Shown piece after piece: positions 55,354 through 63,881 of a stretch of 64,000 bases of DNA. The stretch covers positions 55,177-119,176 of the forward strand of contig NZ_VDGH01000014.1 in the NCBI RefSeq assembly GCF_006861795.1. The letters are read 5' to 3'. Source of the DNA: Psychrobacillus lasiicapitis (GTDB lineage Bacteria > Bacillota > Bacilli > Bacillales_A > Planococcaceae). The notes beneath the pieces were generated by a model. It made no database searches and was not told the DNA's origin. It worked only from the letters and a program-made list of their open reading frames with translations. The position numbers and the translations under genes were made by a program. The stretch's first letter is position 1. The number at the start of each line of letters is the position of its first letter.

Positions 55354-55367
55354 TGTAAACGGTTTCA
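55354..55367. promoter_or_regulatory. Catabolite-responsive element (cre) for CcpA
   Basis: TGTAAACGGTTTCA fits the cre consensus TGWNANCGNTNWCA at every fixed position. It lies 70 nt before the dehydrogenase gene, so carbon catabolite repression of this cluster is expected. Confidence 0.85.
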
Positions 55368-55436
55368 GATAGAGATTATTAAAACGTATGGTACACATTC
55401 AAATTAGGAACACTAACATATATAGGAGGAATAATT

Positions 55437-56330
55437 ATGTCTAAAAAAATTGGTTTTATCGGTTTGGGAATCATGGGGAAACCTATGGCATTGAACTTGT
55501 TGGCTAAAGGGTACGAAGTTATCGTGAACGACTTAAACAAAGAGGCAGTTCAAACTTTAATAGATGCAGGTGCAACCGCTGGAGATTCAGCCAAAATAAT
55601 CGGAGAAAACAGTGACGTAATTATTACAATGCTTCCTGCTTCTCATCACGTACAACAAGTTGTGCTTGGGGACAACGGCGTTCTAAGTGGAGCAAAAAAA
55701 GGTGCAGTAATTATTGATATGAGTTCTATAACACCAGTTGTTTCTAAAGAAATTGCTGCGATTGCTGAAAAACAAGGTGTTGAAATGTTAGATGCTCCTG
55801 TTAGTGGAGGAGAACCAAAAGCAAAAGATGGTACGCTTGCCATCATGGTCGGTGGTAAAGAAGAAGTATTTGAGCAAGTTAAAGACGTTCTTTATGCGAT
55901 GGGTGCAGAAGTGACTTTAGTTGGTGGCAATGGAAGCGGAACTACTGCGAAATTAGCAAACCAAGTAATTGTAAACCTAAACATCGCTGCGATGTCTGAA
56001 GCACTCGTATTAGCTGCAAAAGCAGGTATTGATGTAGAGAAAATGTATCAAGCGATTCGTGGTGGACTTGCAGGAAGTGCAGTACTTGATGCGAAAGCTC
56101 CACTTATCTTAGATCGTAATTTCGTAGCTGGCGGAAGAATTGATATTAACATGAAAGACATAACAAACGTAATGGATACAGCTCATAGTCTTGGCGTACC
56201 GATGCCTTTGTCTAGCCAACTATTAGAAATTTTCCACGCATTAAAAGTAGACGGGAAAGCAGCAGACGATCACGGTGGTATTGTTCAATACTTTGAAAAA
56301 CTTGCAAATGTTGAAGTTGGGAGAGTTTGA
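55437..56330 (+). CDS. Tartronate-semialdehyde reductase/threonate dehydrogenase-type protein
   Basis: 297-aa member of the 3-hydroxyisobutyrate dehydrogenase family. NAD-binding motif GFIGLGIMGKPM at 6-17, substrate motif DAPVSGGEPKA near 119-129, and catalytic Lys172 in KLANQVIVN. Context with a four-carbon acid sugar kinase suggests a 2- or 3-oxidation of a sugar acid (GarR or LtnD type); the sequence alone cannot tell. AGGAGG precedes the ATG. Confidence 0.85.
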   Translation: MSKKIGFIGLGIMGKPMALNLLAKGYEVIVNDLNKEAVQTLIDAGATAGDSAKIIGENSDVIITMLPASHHVQQVVLGDNGVLSGAKKGAVIIDMSSITPVVSKEIAAIAEKQGVEMLDAPVSGGEPKAKDGTLAIMVGGKEEVFEQVKDVLYAMGAEVTLVGGNGSGTTAKLANQVIVNLNIAAMSEALVLAAKAGIDVEKMYQAIRGGLAGSAVLDAKAPLILDRNFVAGGRIDINMKDITNVMDTAHSLGVPMPLSSQLLEIFHALKVDGKAADDHGGIVQYFEKLANVEVGRV

Positions 56331-56333
56331 TTC

Positions 56334-57779
56334 ATGACGACAATTGATAGTACAGAAAAGAGAGTCGCTGAGGAAGTCTTAGAAAAGATCCAAGCTGTGG
56401 ATAGACAAACCGTAAAAGACATGCTTGCGAATGAATTAGCTGATTTAAATAAAAAAATCATCGTACTAGACGACGACCCAACAGGCGTACAAACGGTTCA
56501 TGGAATTTCTGTTTACACAGATTGGTCTGTAGAAAGTATGGAAAAAGGGTTCCAAGAAGAGAATTCTATGTTTTTTATACTAACTAATTCTCGCGGATTT
56601 ACTGCTGCAGAAACCAAAAAAGCGCATACGGACATTGCTATGAATATTGCAGAAGTAGCCAAAAAACAAAATAAAGAGTTTATCGTTATTAGTCGAGGAG
56701 ATTCTACTTTAAGAGGTCATTACCCACTGGAAACGGAAGTATTAAAAGATACAATCGAAGCAACTTCCAATATCCAATTTGATGGTGAAGTAATTATTCC
56801 GTTTTTCAAAGAAGGTGGTCGCTTTACAGTAGATAATATCCACTACGTACAATACGGAGAATATTTAGTACCTGCTGGGGAGACTGAATTTGCGAAAGAC
56901 AGAACATTCGGCTATACAAAATCACATTTAGGTGAATACGTAGAAGAAAAATCAGCTGGCAAATTCACAGCGGAAAACGCTACATATATTTCACTTGAAA
57001 GCTTACGATCACTTGATATTGAAGGAATTTCCAATCAATTAATGCAAGTAAAGGATTTCAATAAAGTGGTGGTAAATGCTGTAGACTATGTTGATGTAGA
57101 AATCTTTGTGATTGCACTAGTTAAAGCGATCAAATCAGGGAAACAATTTATGTTCCGAAGTGCAGCTGCGCTAACAAAAGTAATTGGAGGAGTAAGCGAT
57201 AAAGCACTGTTAACAAGGGAAGAATTAATCCAAGAAGAAACGAATCATGGTGGATTAATCCTAGTTGGATCGCATGTGAAAAAAACGACGGAACAGCTTG
57301 AAGTATTGAAAACAAGTAATTTCATTGAGTTCATTGAATTTAATACGCATCTTGTATTGCAGCCTGAAAAATTCCAAGAAGAAATAGATCGAGTGATTTC
57401 AACTACTGAAAACTTCATTCGTGAAGGTAAAACAGTTACTGTTTACACGAATCGTGAAAGACTAGATCTAGGTGAAGGTAAAAAAGAAGAAGAATTAAAA
57501 CTATCCGTTAAAATTTCCGATGCGGTTACAAGCATTGTTCAACGACTGACTGTGCGTCCAAATTATATTGTCGCAAAAGGCGGTATCACATCTAGTGATA
57601 TCGGTACAAAAGGATTAGAAGTAAAACGTGCAACGGTAGCGGGTCAAATTCAACCAGGTATTCCTGTATGGTTTACCGGAGAAGAAAGTAAGTTTCCTGG
57701 CATTGCATACATTATTTTCCCAGGTAATGTTGGTGCAGTTACAACTTTAAAAGATACAGTAGAAATCTTAAATAAGTAA
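56334..57779 (+). CDS. Four-carbon acid sugar kinase family protein (DUF1537)
   Basis: 481 aa with the two-domain layout of the family. The N-terminal motif VLDDDPTGVQTVHG is at about 45-58, then LTNSRG and SRGDSTLRGHYP; the C-terminal nucleotide-binding domain has KGGITSSDIG and GNVGA near the end. Characterised members phosphorylate 3-oxo-tetronates or D-threonate. Starts 3 nt after the dehydrogenase stop. Confidence 0.9.
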   Translation: MTTIDSTEKRVAEEVLEKIQAVDRQTVKDMLANELADLNKKIIVLDDDPTGVQTVHGISVYTDWSVESMEKGFQEENSMFFILTNSRGFTAAETKKAHTDIAMNIAEVAKKQNKEFIVISRGDSTLRGHYPLETEVLKDTIEATSNIQFDGEVIIPFFKEGGRFTVDNIHYVQYGEYLVPAGETEFAKDRTFGYTKSHLGEYVEEKSAGKFTAENATYISLESLRSLDIEGISNQLMQVKDFNKVVVNAVDYVDVEIFVIALVKAIKSGKQFMFRSAAALTKVIGGVSDKALLTREELIQEETNHGGLILVGSHVKKTTEQLEVLKTSNFIEFIEFNTHLVLQPEKFQEEIDRVISTTENFIREGKTVTVYTNRERLDLGEGKKEEELKLSVKISDAVTSIVQRLTVRPNYIVAKGGITSSDIGTKGLEVKRATVAGQIQPGIPVWFTGEESKFPGIAYIIFPGNVGAVTTLKDTVEILNK

Positions 57780-57798
57780 TGATTAGGGGGAAACTTAC

Positions 57799-58635
57799 AT
57801 GCTAGTTAATACAAAAGAAATGTTAAAAAATGCACAAGCCGGTAAATATGCAGTCGCTGCATTTAATGTATACAGTCTAGAAACAGTTCAGGCAGCTATT
57901 CGTGTGGCAGAACGGGAAAACCAACCAGTAATTATTGCATTAGGTGAGCGTTACTTTCCAAGCGTTGATGTAGAAGGTTTTGCCGGACTGGTGAAAGCCG
58001 TCGCAGAAAAGTCTCCAGTTCCTATTGCACTGCACCTAGACCATGCGTATGAAAAAGAGTCAATCATTCGTGCCATTCGTGCCGGGTTTACATCTGTTAT
58101 GTTTGACGGATCAGCTTATGAAATAGAAGAAAATATTCGTCGTACAAAAGAAATTGTGGAAATCGCACATAAGGCTGGCGTATCGGTAGAAGCTGAAATT
58201 GGATCTTTAGCAAAAGGTGATTTCTCTGATGAGGAAGAAGGAGATGGCACATTAACGGATCCACAGTCTGCAAAAGATTTTGTTGCAGAAACAGGAGTGG
58301 ACTTTTTAGCTGCTGCTATCGGAACAGTTCATGGTATGTATAAAGGGGAGCCGAAAATTGATTTGCCGCTATTAGGAAGAATAGCGCAAGCTGTTGATGT
58401 ACCACTTGTGCTACATGGTGGATCAGGGACTCCGGATGAAATCGTGAAACAAGCTGTTCAACTTGGAATATGCAAAGTCAATGTGAATACGGAAGTATCA
58501 ATGGCTGCTGTTACTTATCTGCAAAATGCTTTTGAGCAGAAACAAATGCCACATCTTTCAACAGTTATGGAAGAAATGCAACAAACAATGGAATCTGTCA
58601 TGACCAAATTTGTACGCTTATTTGCAAATAAATAA
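57799..58635 (+). CDS. Class II fructose-bisphosphate aldolase-family protein
   Basis: 278 aa. The zinc-site HLDHA (about 95-99), VEAEIGSL, the GTVHGMYKG His, and LHGGSGTPDE are all in place. Class II aldolases split or join dihydroxyacetone phosphate; GatY/KbaY-like tagatose-bisphosphate aldolases are close. In a four-carbon acid sugar cluster an OtnC-type decarboxylating enzyme would be expected, so this may be a substitute with a different phospho-sugar acid substrate. Confidence 0.86.
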   Translation: MLVNTKEMLKNAQAGKYAVAAFNVYSLETVQAAIRVAERENQPVIIALGERYFPSVDVEGFAGLVKAVAEKSPVPIALHLDHAYEKESIIRAIRAGFTSVMFDGSAYEIEENIRRTKEIVEIAHKAGVSVEAEIGSLAKGDFSDEEEGDGTLTDPQSAKDFVAETGVDFLAAAIGTVHGMYKGEPKIDLPLLGRIAQAVDVPLVLHGGSGTPDEIVKQAVQLGICKVNVNTEVSMAAVTYLQNAFEQKQMPHLSTVMEEMQQTMESVMTKFVRLFANK

Positions 58636-58692
58636 GAAATGTCCCTGTGTCTTGCATGGGGACAAGCTTCTAAATCGAAATGGGGAATTCGA

Positions 58693-60015
58693 ATGCCAAT
58701 AGTATCTGTTTGTATAGGGGTTGCGCTTCTACTTCTATTAATGATTGTATTTAAGTTAAACGCTTTCATCTCGCTTATTTTAGTTTCGCTTGTTGTAGGT
58801 ATATTAGAAGGTATGACACCACTAGAAGCTATGACATCTGTTCAGGGCGGTTTAGGTGGAACACTTGGAAGCCTGACGATGATTATTATCTTTGGGGCAA
58901 TCCTTGGTAAGTTAATGACAGACTCAGGTGGGGCACAGCGTATTGCTACTACACTTATTCATGCGTTTGGGAAAAAGAGAGTTCAATTAGCAGCTGTTTT
59001 GACCGCTTCTGTCGTCGGGATTGCCTTGTTTTTTGAAACAGGAGTTGTTGTATTAATTCCTTTAGTATTTACGATTGCAACTGCCGCTGGAGTACCAGTT
59101 TTATATATTGGTATGCCGGTAATCGCTGCACTTATAACGATGCATGGTTTTGTTCCTCCGCATCCAGGACCAACTGCTATTGCTAGTGTGTTCGATGCAG
59201 ACATTGGAAGAACATTAGTATATGGAGTCATTATTGCGATTCCTGCGATTATTATTGGTGGACCATTATTTACGAAGTTTTTTAAAAAGGAATCTTTAGA
59301 AGTCGAAATTCCAAAAGGACTTTTTAATCCGAAAGAATTTACGGAAGATGAAATGCCTGGATTTGCTACAAGTCTTATTACAGCATTGATGCCGGTTATT
59401 TTAATCGCATCTCATGTAATTGTTGTCATCGCAGCACCAGATTCAGCTGTCATGCCGTTCTTTGATTTTATTGGTAATGCCAATGTGGCACTCTTATTAT
59501 CTGTAATATTTGCTTTCTTTACATTTGGTCTGAATCGCGGTAAAAAAATGAAAGAAGTTATGCAATCGGTTACAGATGCGGTTAGTGGCATTGCAATGAT
59601 TCTCTTAATCATCGCTGCCGGTGGTGCATTTAAACAAGTATTAATCGATAGTCATATTGATCAATATATTGCAGACATTATGGCTAGCTCAACACTTTCT
59701 CCATTACTGCTAACTTGGTTGATTGCCGCTATCTTACGAGTAGCTGTTGGATCTGCTACGGTAGCAGGTATGACGGCTGCAGGTATTGCCGCTCCTTTAG
59801 TAGGAATTACGGGCATAAGTCCCGAACTAATGGTGTTAGCTGCAGGTGCCGGAAGTATTACATTCTCCCATGTGAATGATGCAGGATTCTGGATTTACAA
59901 AGAATACTTCAATCTTTCTATCGGGAAAACGATTAAAACGTGGTCCGTTATGGTAACGATTCTTTCGTTAGTAGGACTAGCTGGCGTGTTAATCCTTAAC
60001 ATGATTATTTCTTAA
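58693..60015 (+). CDS. GntP-family sugar acid transporter
   Basis: 440-aa permease with about 12 membrane helices. Signature regions are FGAILGKLMTDSGGAQRIA, the MHGFVPPHPGPTAIA loop and GSITFSHVNDAGFW. GntP members import gluconate and related sugar acids by proton symport. The ATG at 58693 has GGGG about 8 nt before it; an ATG at 58639 without a ribosome binding site would add 18 non-hydrophobic residues. Last gene of the cluster. Confidence 0.87.
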   Translation: MPIVSVCIGVALLLLLMIVFKLNAFISLILVSLVVGILEGMTPLEAMTSVQGGLGGTLGSLTMIIIFGAILGKLMTDSGGAQRIATTLIHAFGKKRVQLAAVLTASVVGIALFFETGVVVLIPLVFTIATAAGVPVLYIGMPVIAALITMHGFVPPHPGPTAIASVFDADIGRTLVYGVIIAIPAIIIGGPLFTKFFKKESLEVEIPKGLFNPKEFTEDEMPGFATSLITALMPVILIASHVIVVIAAPDSAVMPFFDFIGNANVALLLSVIFAFFTFGLNRGKKMKEVMQSVTDAVSGIAMILLIIAAGGAFKQVLIDSHIDQYIADIMASSTLSPLLLTWLIAAILRVAVGSATVAGMTAAGIAAPLVGITGISPELMVLAAGAGSITFSHVNDAGFWIYKEYFNLSIGKTIKTWSVMVTILSLVGLAGVLILNMIIS

Positions 60016-60017
60016 CT

Positions 60018-60066
60018 AAAAAGCGTATTTTTCTACTATTGGATTGTAGAGAAATGCGCTTTTTTG
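60018..60066 (+). terminator. Terminator of the sugar acid cluster
   Basis: AAAAGCG-ATTTTTCTAC paired with GTAGA-AAAT-CGCTTTT, then TTTT. Confidence 0.85.
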
Positions 60067-60094
60067 CTGCTTGAAAACATCCTGTTTGATGCGT

Positions 60095-60165
60095 AGGACA
60101 ATCATATCTAATAGTTGGACGATCTCTATCAAAAATTGGACAATAAATCTCAAAACCTGGACAAA
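60095..60165 (+). repeat. TTGGACAA array with exact 21-nt pitch
   Basis: GGAC cores at 60096, 60117, 60138 and 60159, exactly 21 nt apart, within contexts TAGGACAA, TTGGACGA, TTGGACAA and CTGGACAA. It sits directly after the GntP terminator. Confidence 0.88.
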
Positions 60166-60199
60166 TTCTTAATTTCCCATTGCAACAGCTTAGGAACGA

Positions 60200-60228
60200 T
60201 TGATATTTTATTACATGTGTTATAAAAT
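60200..60228 (+). promoter_or_regulatory. Promoter of the ArsR-type gene, possibly leaderless
   Basis: TTGATA (60200-60205), 17-nt spacer, TAAAAT (60223-60228). The start codon of the following gene is at 60237, only 8 nt after the -10 element, and no Shine-Dalgarno sequence is present. Confidence 0.55.
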
Positions 60229-60236
60229 ACTTACAT

Positions 60237-60557
60237 ATGATATATTTTAATAATGGTGATGAATTACTTCTGGTTTTAGAGGCATTGTCCAATCCACAGC
60301 GTTTAAAAATTATTGCGGTTTTATCTGAGGGGCGACAATACGTTAGCCATCTTGCTCGTGAGCTTGGCATTAGCAGACCGTTATTGTATTTGCACCTACA
60401 AAAATTAGAGGAGGCGAATCTTGTTTCAAGCGATATGGAAATTTTAGAAACTGGCCAAGCAGCGAAATACTATCAGCTAAATGATATTCATTTTGTCTTA
60501 AATGAACAACTAATACATGATTTATCTAAATCTTTATCGATAAAAAGAAAAAAATAA
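60237..60557 (+). CDS. ArsR-type winged helix regulator
   Basis: 106 aa. The winged helix (about 12-75) has LSNPQRLKIIAVLSEGRQYVSHLARELGISRPLLYLHLQKLEEANLV. No metal-binding Cys pair is evident, so a non-metal signal is likely. The ATG lies about where transcription should begin, so the mRNA may be leaderless. It is followed by a small membrane protein gene in a likely operon. Confidence 0.83.
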   Translation: MIYFNNGDELLLVLEALSNPQRLKIIAVLSEGRQYVSHLARELGISRPLLYLHLQKLEEANLVSSDMEILETGQAAKYYQLNDIHFVLNEQLIHDLSKSLSIKRKK

Positions 60558-60577
60558 GCAATCTTGAGGTGGAAAAT

Positions 60578-60811
60578 ATGGATGGAATCACGATATTCGG
60601 CATATTTCTTTCGTTACTTCCTTTAATTATTTTTATAGGAATTTTTGTAGCAATCATAGTATTTATAGTGAGCGTTGTTAAACGTTTTGAAAGACGAGCG
60701 GATGAAAGACTTGCCTTAGAAAAAGAGAATACCAATCTTCTACAGTCCAAATTAAACGGGATTGATGAAAGATTAAGTACGATTGAGAAAATGCTTAAAG
60801 ATGTTGAGTAA
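60578..60811 (+). CDS. Small membrane protein with coiled-coil tail
   Basis: 77 aa. A hydrophobic N-terminal helix (about 5-35) is followed by a charged coiled coil (RRADERLALEKENTNLLQSK, ERLSTIEKML). GAGGTGG lies 6 nt before the ATG at 60578. It is 20 nt after the ArsR-type gene; the two are likely co-transcribed, perhaps a membrane-linked sensing pair. Function unknown. Confidence 0.72.
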   Translation: MDGITIFGIFLSLLPLIIFIGIFVAIIVFIVSVVKRFERRADERLALEKENTNLLQSKLNGIDERLSTIEKMLKDVE

Positions 60812-60828
60812 CGAAAATAGATCAGTTG

Positions 60829-60864
60829 AAAACCAACCTTTCTAATGGAGAGGTTGGTTTTTTG
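60829..60864 (+). terminator. Terminator after the small membrane protein gene
   Basis: AAACCAACCT paired with AGGTTGGTTT around about 12 nt, then TTTT. Confidence 0.9.
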
Positions 60865-60894
60865 CTCGGATAGAGCGCGGTGTATTACTTCCTT

Positions 60895-61782
60895 TTAATT
60901 GGTAATAAAAGATAATGGCTCTGTCGTTTCATATTTTGTATGTTCGATCGTTTCGATAAACTTTTCAATTGTGGACGTTAGGTAAGCATTGGAACGTCTG
61001 ATGAAGATTGTTTTGATCTTACTATATTTTTCAGGAAGGATATGGCATTGGATAAGTCCTCGCTTTTCTAAATGAGCAACGGCGGATCTAGGGACGTACG
61101 TGATTCCAAGCCCTACCGCAACACTACTTAAAATGGTCTCTAATGTCCCAAATTCCATTACCTTTTGAGGGGTAATATTTTGATCTTTGTACCATGCTTC
61201 GAGTCTTGCACGATATCCGCAACCTTTACTAAAACAAAGGAAAGGCTCCTCGATTAATTGTTCTAACGAAGTTGCTTTTATATCTGAAATTAACACAAGC
61301 TCTTCTTGAAAAACATCATGAGAAACAAGGTCTGGATGCACATCTGATTCTGTTACAAAGGCTCCATCTAAACGATGATTCAACACGTCCTGTTGCAATT
61401 GTTCTGTTACACCTGTTAGGAGGGAAAGGTCCACGTTTTTATACTTCCTTGTGTAAGCAGATAATATTGTTGGTAGGTTAATAACTGTTTCTACTGATCC
61501 AATTTCTAACTTACCAGAAGGGTCTTCTCCGCTTTGTACTACTTTTCTCATTTCATTCGTTAGTGCTAATATTTTCTCGCAATATACTAATAGTTTCTTA
61601 CCTTCAGGAGTTAAACTCATACCCCTATTATGACGGTTGAAAAGTGGCGTATTTAGCTCTGTTTCCAGCTTATGTATTCTGGAGGTAATATTCGATTGCA
61701 CATAGCTTAATGCTTTTGCTGCTTCCGTTATTGTTCCTTTTTGTGCAACCATTTGAAAGATTTCTAAGTCTTTAAACTCCAT
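60895..61782 (-). CDS. LysR-family transcriptional regulator
   Basis: 295 aa. The N-terminal winged helix (about 1-60) has AAKALSYVQSNITSRIHKLETELNTPLFNR; the C-terminal periplasmic-binding-like domain follows (about 90-290). The ATG at 61782 follows GGGAGG by about 7 nt. It is divergent from the first EamA exporter gene, and probably activates it. Confidence 0.88.
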   Translation of the reverse strand: MEFKDLEIFQMVAQKGTITEAAKALSYVQSNITSRIHKLETELNTPLFNRHNRGMSLTPEGKKLLVYCEKILALTNEMRKVVQSGEDPSGKLEIGSVETVINLPTILSAYTRKYKNVDLSLLTGVTEQLQQDVLNHRLDGAFVTESDVHPDLVSHDVFQEELVLISDIKATSLEQLIEEPFLCFSKGCGYRARLEAWYKDQNITPQKVMEFGTLETILSSVAVGLGITYVPRSAVAHLEKRGLIQCHILPEKYSKIKTIFIRRSNAYLTSTIEKFIETIEHTKYETTEPLSFITN

Positions 61783-61926
61783 TGAGCTTCCTCCCTTTCT
61801 CACTTTTATTCTACTTAATATGATATCACTAAAAATGATAACAAACATCATTATTATTCATTTTACATGATGTCCAATCCTGTTGTTTAATAGATAAGGC
61901 AAGTAAATAAAGGAGAGTGATGTGTT

Positions 61927-62907
61927 GTGAAAGGGAATGTACTTTTAGGTGCAATACTATGTCTTGTTGCGAGCGTGTCGTGGGGAGCGATGTTTCCCGT
62001 TGCACATGCTGCTTTTCAATATATAGATCCATTTTATTTTACTATTATCCGTTATGGCTCAGTAACAGTCATTTTAGTGCTATTACTACTTTGGAAAGAG
62101 GGTAAACAAGCGTTTCAATTGGAGGGAAAGGGACTATCTCTATGGTTTTTTGGAACGATGGCTTTCACCGTTTATAATTTACTTATTTTCTGGGGAGAGG
62201 ATTTGTTAGGAGAACCCGGAGTAATGGTGGCATCAATTATGGAATCATTAATGCCGATGATATCTATAGTGATTTTCTGGATGCTTTATAGACGCAGACC
62301 TTATACATTTACATTAGTTTGTGTATTAATCGCATTTATAGGTGCCTCTCTAGTTATTACAAAAGGCAACTTTGGAGCGTTTCTAACCGCAACAGACAAT
62401 TTTGTTCCTTCCATCCTTATTTTAATCGCGGTTATTGGATGGGTAGTTTACACAATGGGTGGTAGTGAGTTTCGGGGGTGGTCAGCGTTAAGATATTCTA
62501 CATTAAGCTGTTTGCTAGGAACTATTACAGCAAGCGTTATCGTGCTTATCCTTACCTTCACAGGTTATGTAAGTGTGCCTAGTATGGAAACAATTACGAT
62601 TGTAAGTCCGCATTTATTATTTATGATTATTTTTCCAGGTCTTATTGCATTGCTTGGCTGGAATGTCGGTGTTAGTATTCTTACTCCATTAAATGGTCTG
62701 TTATTTATCAACTTTGTTCCCGTAACAACACTTGTTATTTCCCTTATTCAAGGAAATCAAGTAAATTATGTGGAATTGATCGGCATTACGTTTATTATAT
62801 TCTCTTTAATCGCGAATAATATGTTTCTGCGGAAGAAACAGCAGAACGATACACCAGCTGCTACAGCTAAAGTTAAGGCGTCTGCTTCTATGAAAGAAAT
62901 TTTATAG
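61927..62907 (+). CDS. EamA/DMT-superfamily transporter
   Basis: 326 aa with about 10 membrane helices in two EamA repeats. Motifs include SWGAMFPVAHAAF in helix 1, and each repeat ends in conserved Gly-rich helices. GTG start with AAGGAGAG 9 nt before. Likely an exporter of small metabolites or drugs. The adjacent LysR gene probably regulates it. Charged Lys-rich tail at the C terminus. Confidence 0.85.
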   Translation: MKGNVLLGAILCLVASVSWGAMFPVAHAAFQYIDPFYFTIIRYGSVTVILVLLLLWKEGKQAFQLEGKGLSLWFFGTMAFTVYNLLIFWGEDLLGEPGVMVASIMESLMPMISIVIFWMLYRRRPYTFTLVCVLIAFIGASLVITKGNFGAFLTATDNFVPSILILIAVIGWVVYTMGGSEFRGWSALRYSTLSCLLGTITASVIVLILTFTGYVSVPSMETITIVSPHLLFMIIFPGLIALLGWNVGVSILTPLNGLLFINFVPVTTLVISLIQGNQVNYVELIGITFIIFSLIANNMFLRKKQQNDTPAATAKVKASASMKEIL

Positions 62908-62964
62908 AAGCTAGGCGCTTTTATACGCTATACTAGGAATATTGATAAAAGGTTGGTGGTTTAT

Positions 62965-63846
62965 GTGCAAAGGTATATCGGTGAAATATTACTAGTAGCA
63001 ACAGCCATTATATGGGGAAGTGGATTTGTTGCTAGCGCCGTTTCGCTTGAATATTATTCACCCTATCAGATTTTGGCTGGAAGGTTTTTAATCGGAGCTA
63101 TTATTTTAAGCATTGTCTTTTATAAAAAGTTGGCGAAAATGAAGAAAAGTACGCTTATTAGAGGAACTATTTTAGGCATTTTCTTATACTTAGCTTTCGC
63201 CCTTCAAACAGTCGGCTTACAATATACAACGCCTTCCAAAAATGCATTTTTAACGGCAGTAAATGTGGTCATTGTTCCTTTTATAGGATTTTTCCTATAT
63301 AAAAGAAAAATGGATATGTATGAGTTAGGTGGAGCAGTTTTAGCAGTAATTGGGGTGGCGATATTATCGCTCAAACTTTCTTCTGAGATCAATGTTGGGG
63401 ATTTGCTTACCCTTGGCTGTGCAGTCGGTTTTGCCTTTCATATATTCTATACAGCAAAGTTTGTCCAAGAAGAGGATCCCGTTGTTATAACGATTATCCA
63501 AATGGTTATGGCGGCTGCTATTGGTTGGATTGTTGTTGCTTTCAGAGGTGAAAGTACATTTTCTATGGAAACAGAAGGGTTGTTGAATCTGCTTTATCTT
63601 GGTGTTTTTTCCACAACGATTGCTTATTTAATGCAAACCGTTGCACAAAAGTACGTATCCGAAACAAAGGCGGCTATTATACTTTCCACAGAATCTTTTT
63701 GGGGAATGGCATTTTCGGTTATCATTTTAAGTGAAGTAATGACGTTTAAAATGATTGTTGGAGCTGTTTTAATTCTTTTTGCGATTATTTTATCTGAAAC
63801 AAAGTTTGGTTTTTTGAAAAAGGATAAAATGAAATCACTTATATAG
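62965..63846 (+). CDS. EamA/DMT-superfamily transporter
   Basis: About 293 aa with 10 helices in two EamA repeats; IIWGSGFVASAVSL in helix 1 and STTIAYLMQTVAQKYVS in the second repeat. The start is uncertain: GTG at 62965 with GGTGG 5 nt before it, or TTG at 62953 without space for a ribosome binding site. It is a divergent relative of the preceding gene rather than a recent copy. Substrate unknown. Confidence 0.8.
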   Translation: MQRYIGEILLVATAIIWGSGFVASAVSLEYYSPYQILAGRFLIGAIILSIVFYKKLAKMKKSTLIRGTILGIFLYLAFALQTVGLQYTTPSKNAFLTAVNVVIVPFIGFFLYKRKMDMYELGGAVLAVIGVAILSLKLSSEINVGDLLTLGCAVGFAFHIFYTAKFVQEEDPVVITIIQMVMAAAIGWIVVAFRGESTFSMETEGLLNLLYLGVFSTTIAYLMQTVAQKYVSETKAAIILSTESFWGMAFSVIILSEVMTFKMIVGAVLILFAIILSETKFGFLKKDKMKSLI

Positions 63847-63881
63847 TTTTTGAATATAAAAGCGTTTCTACGTATGTGATC

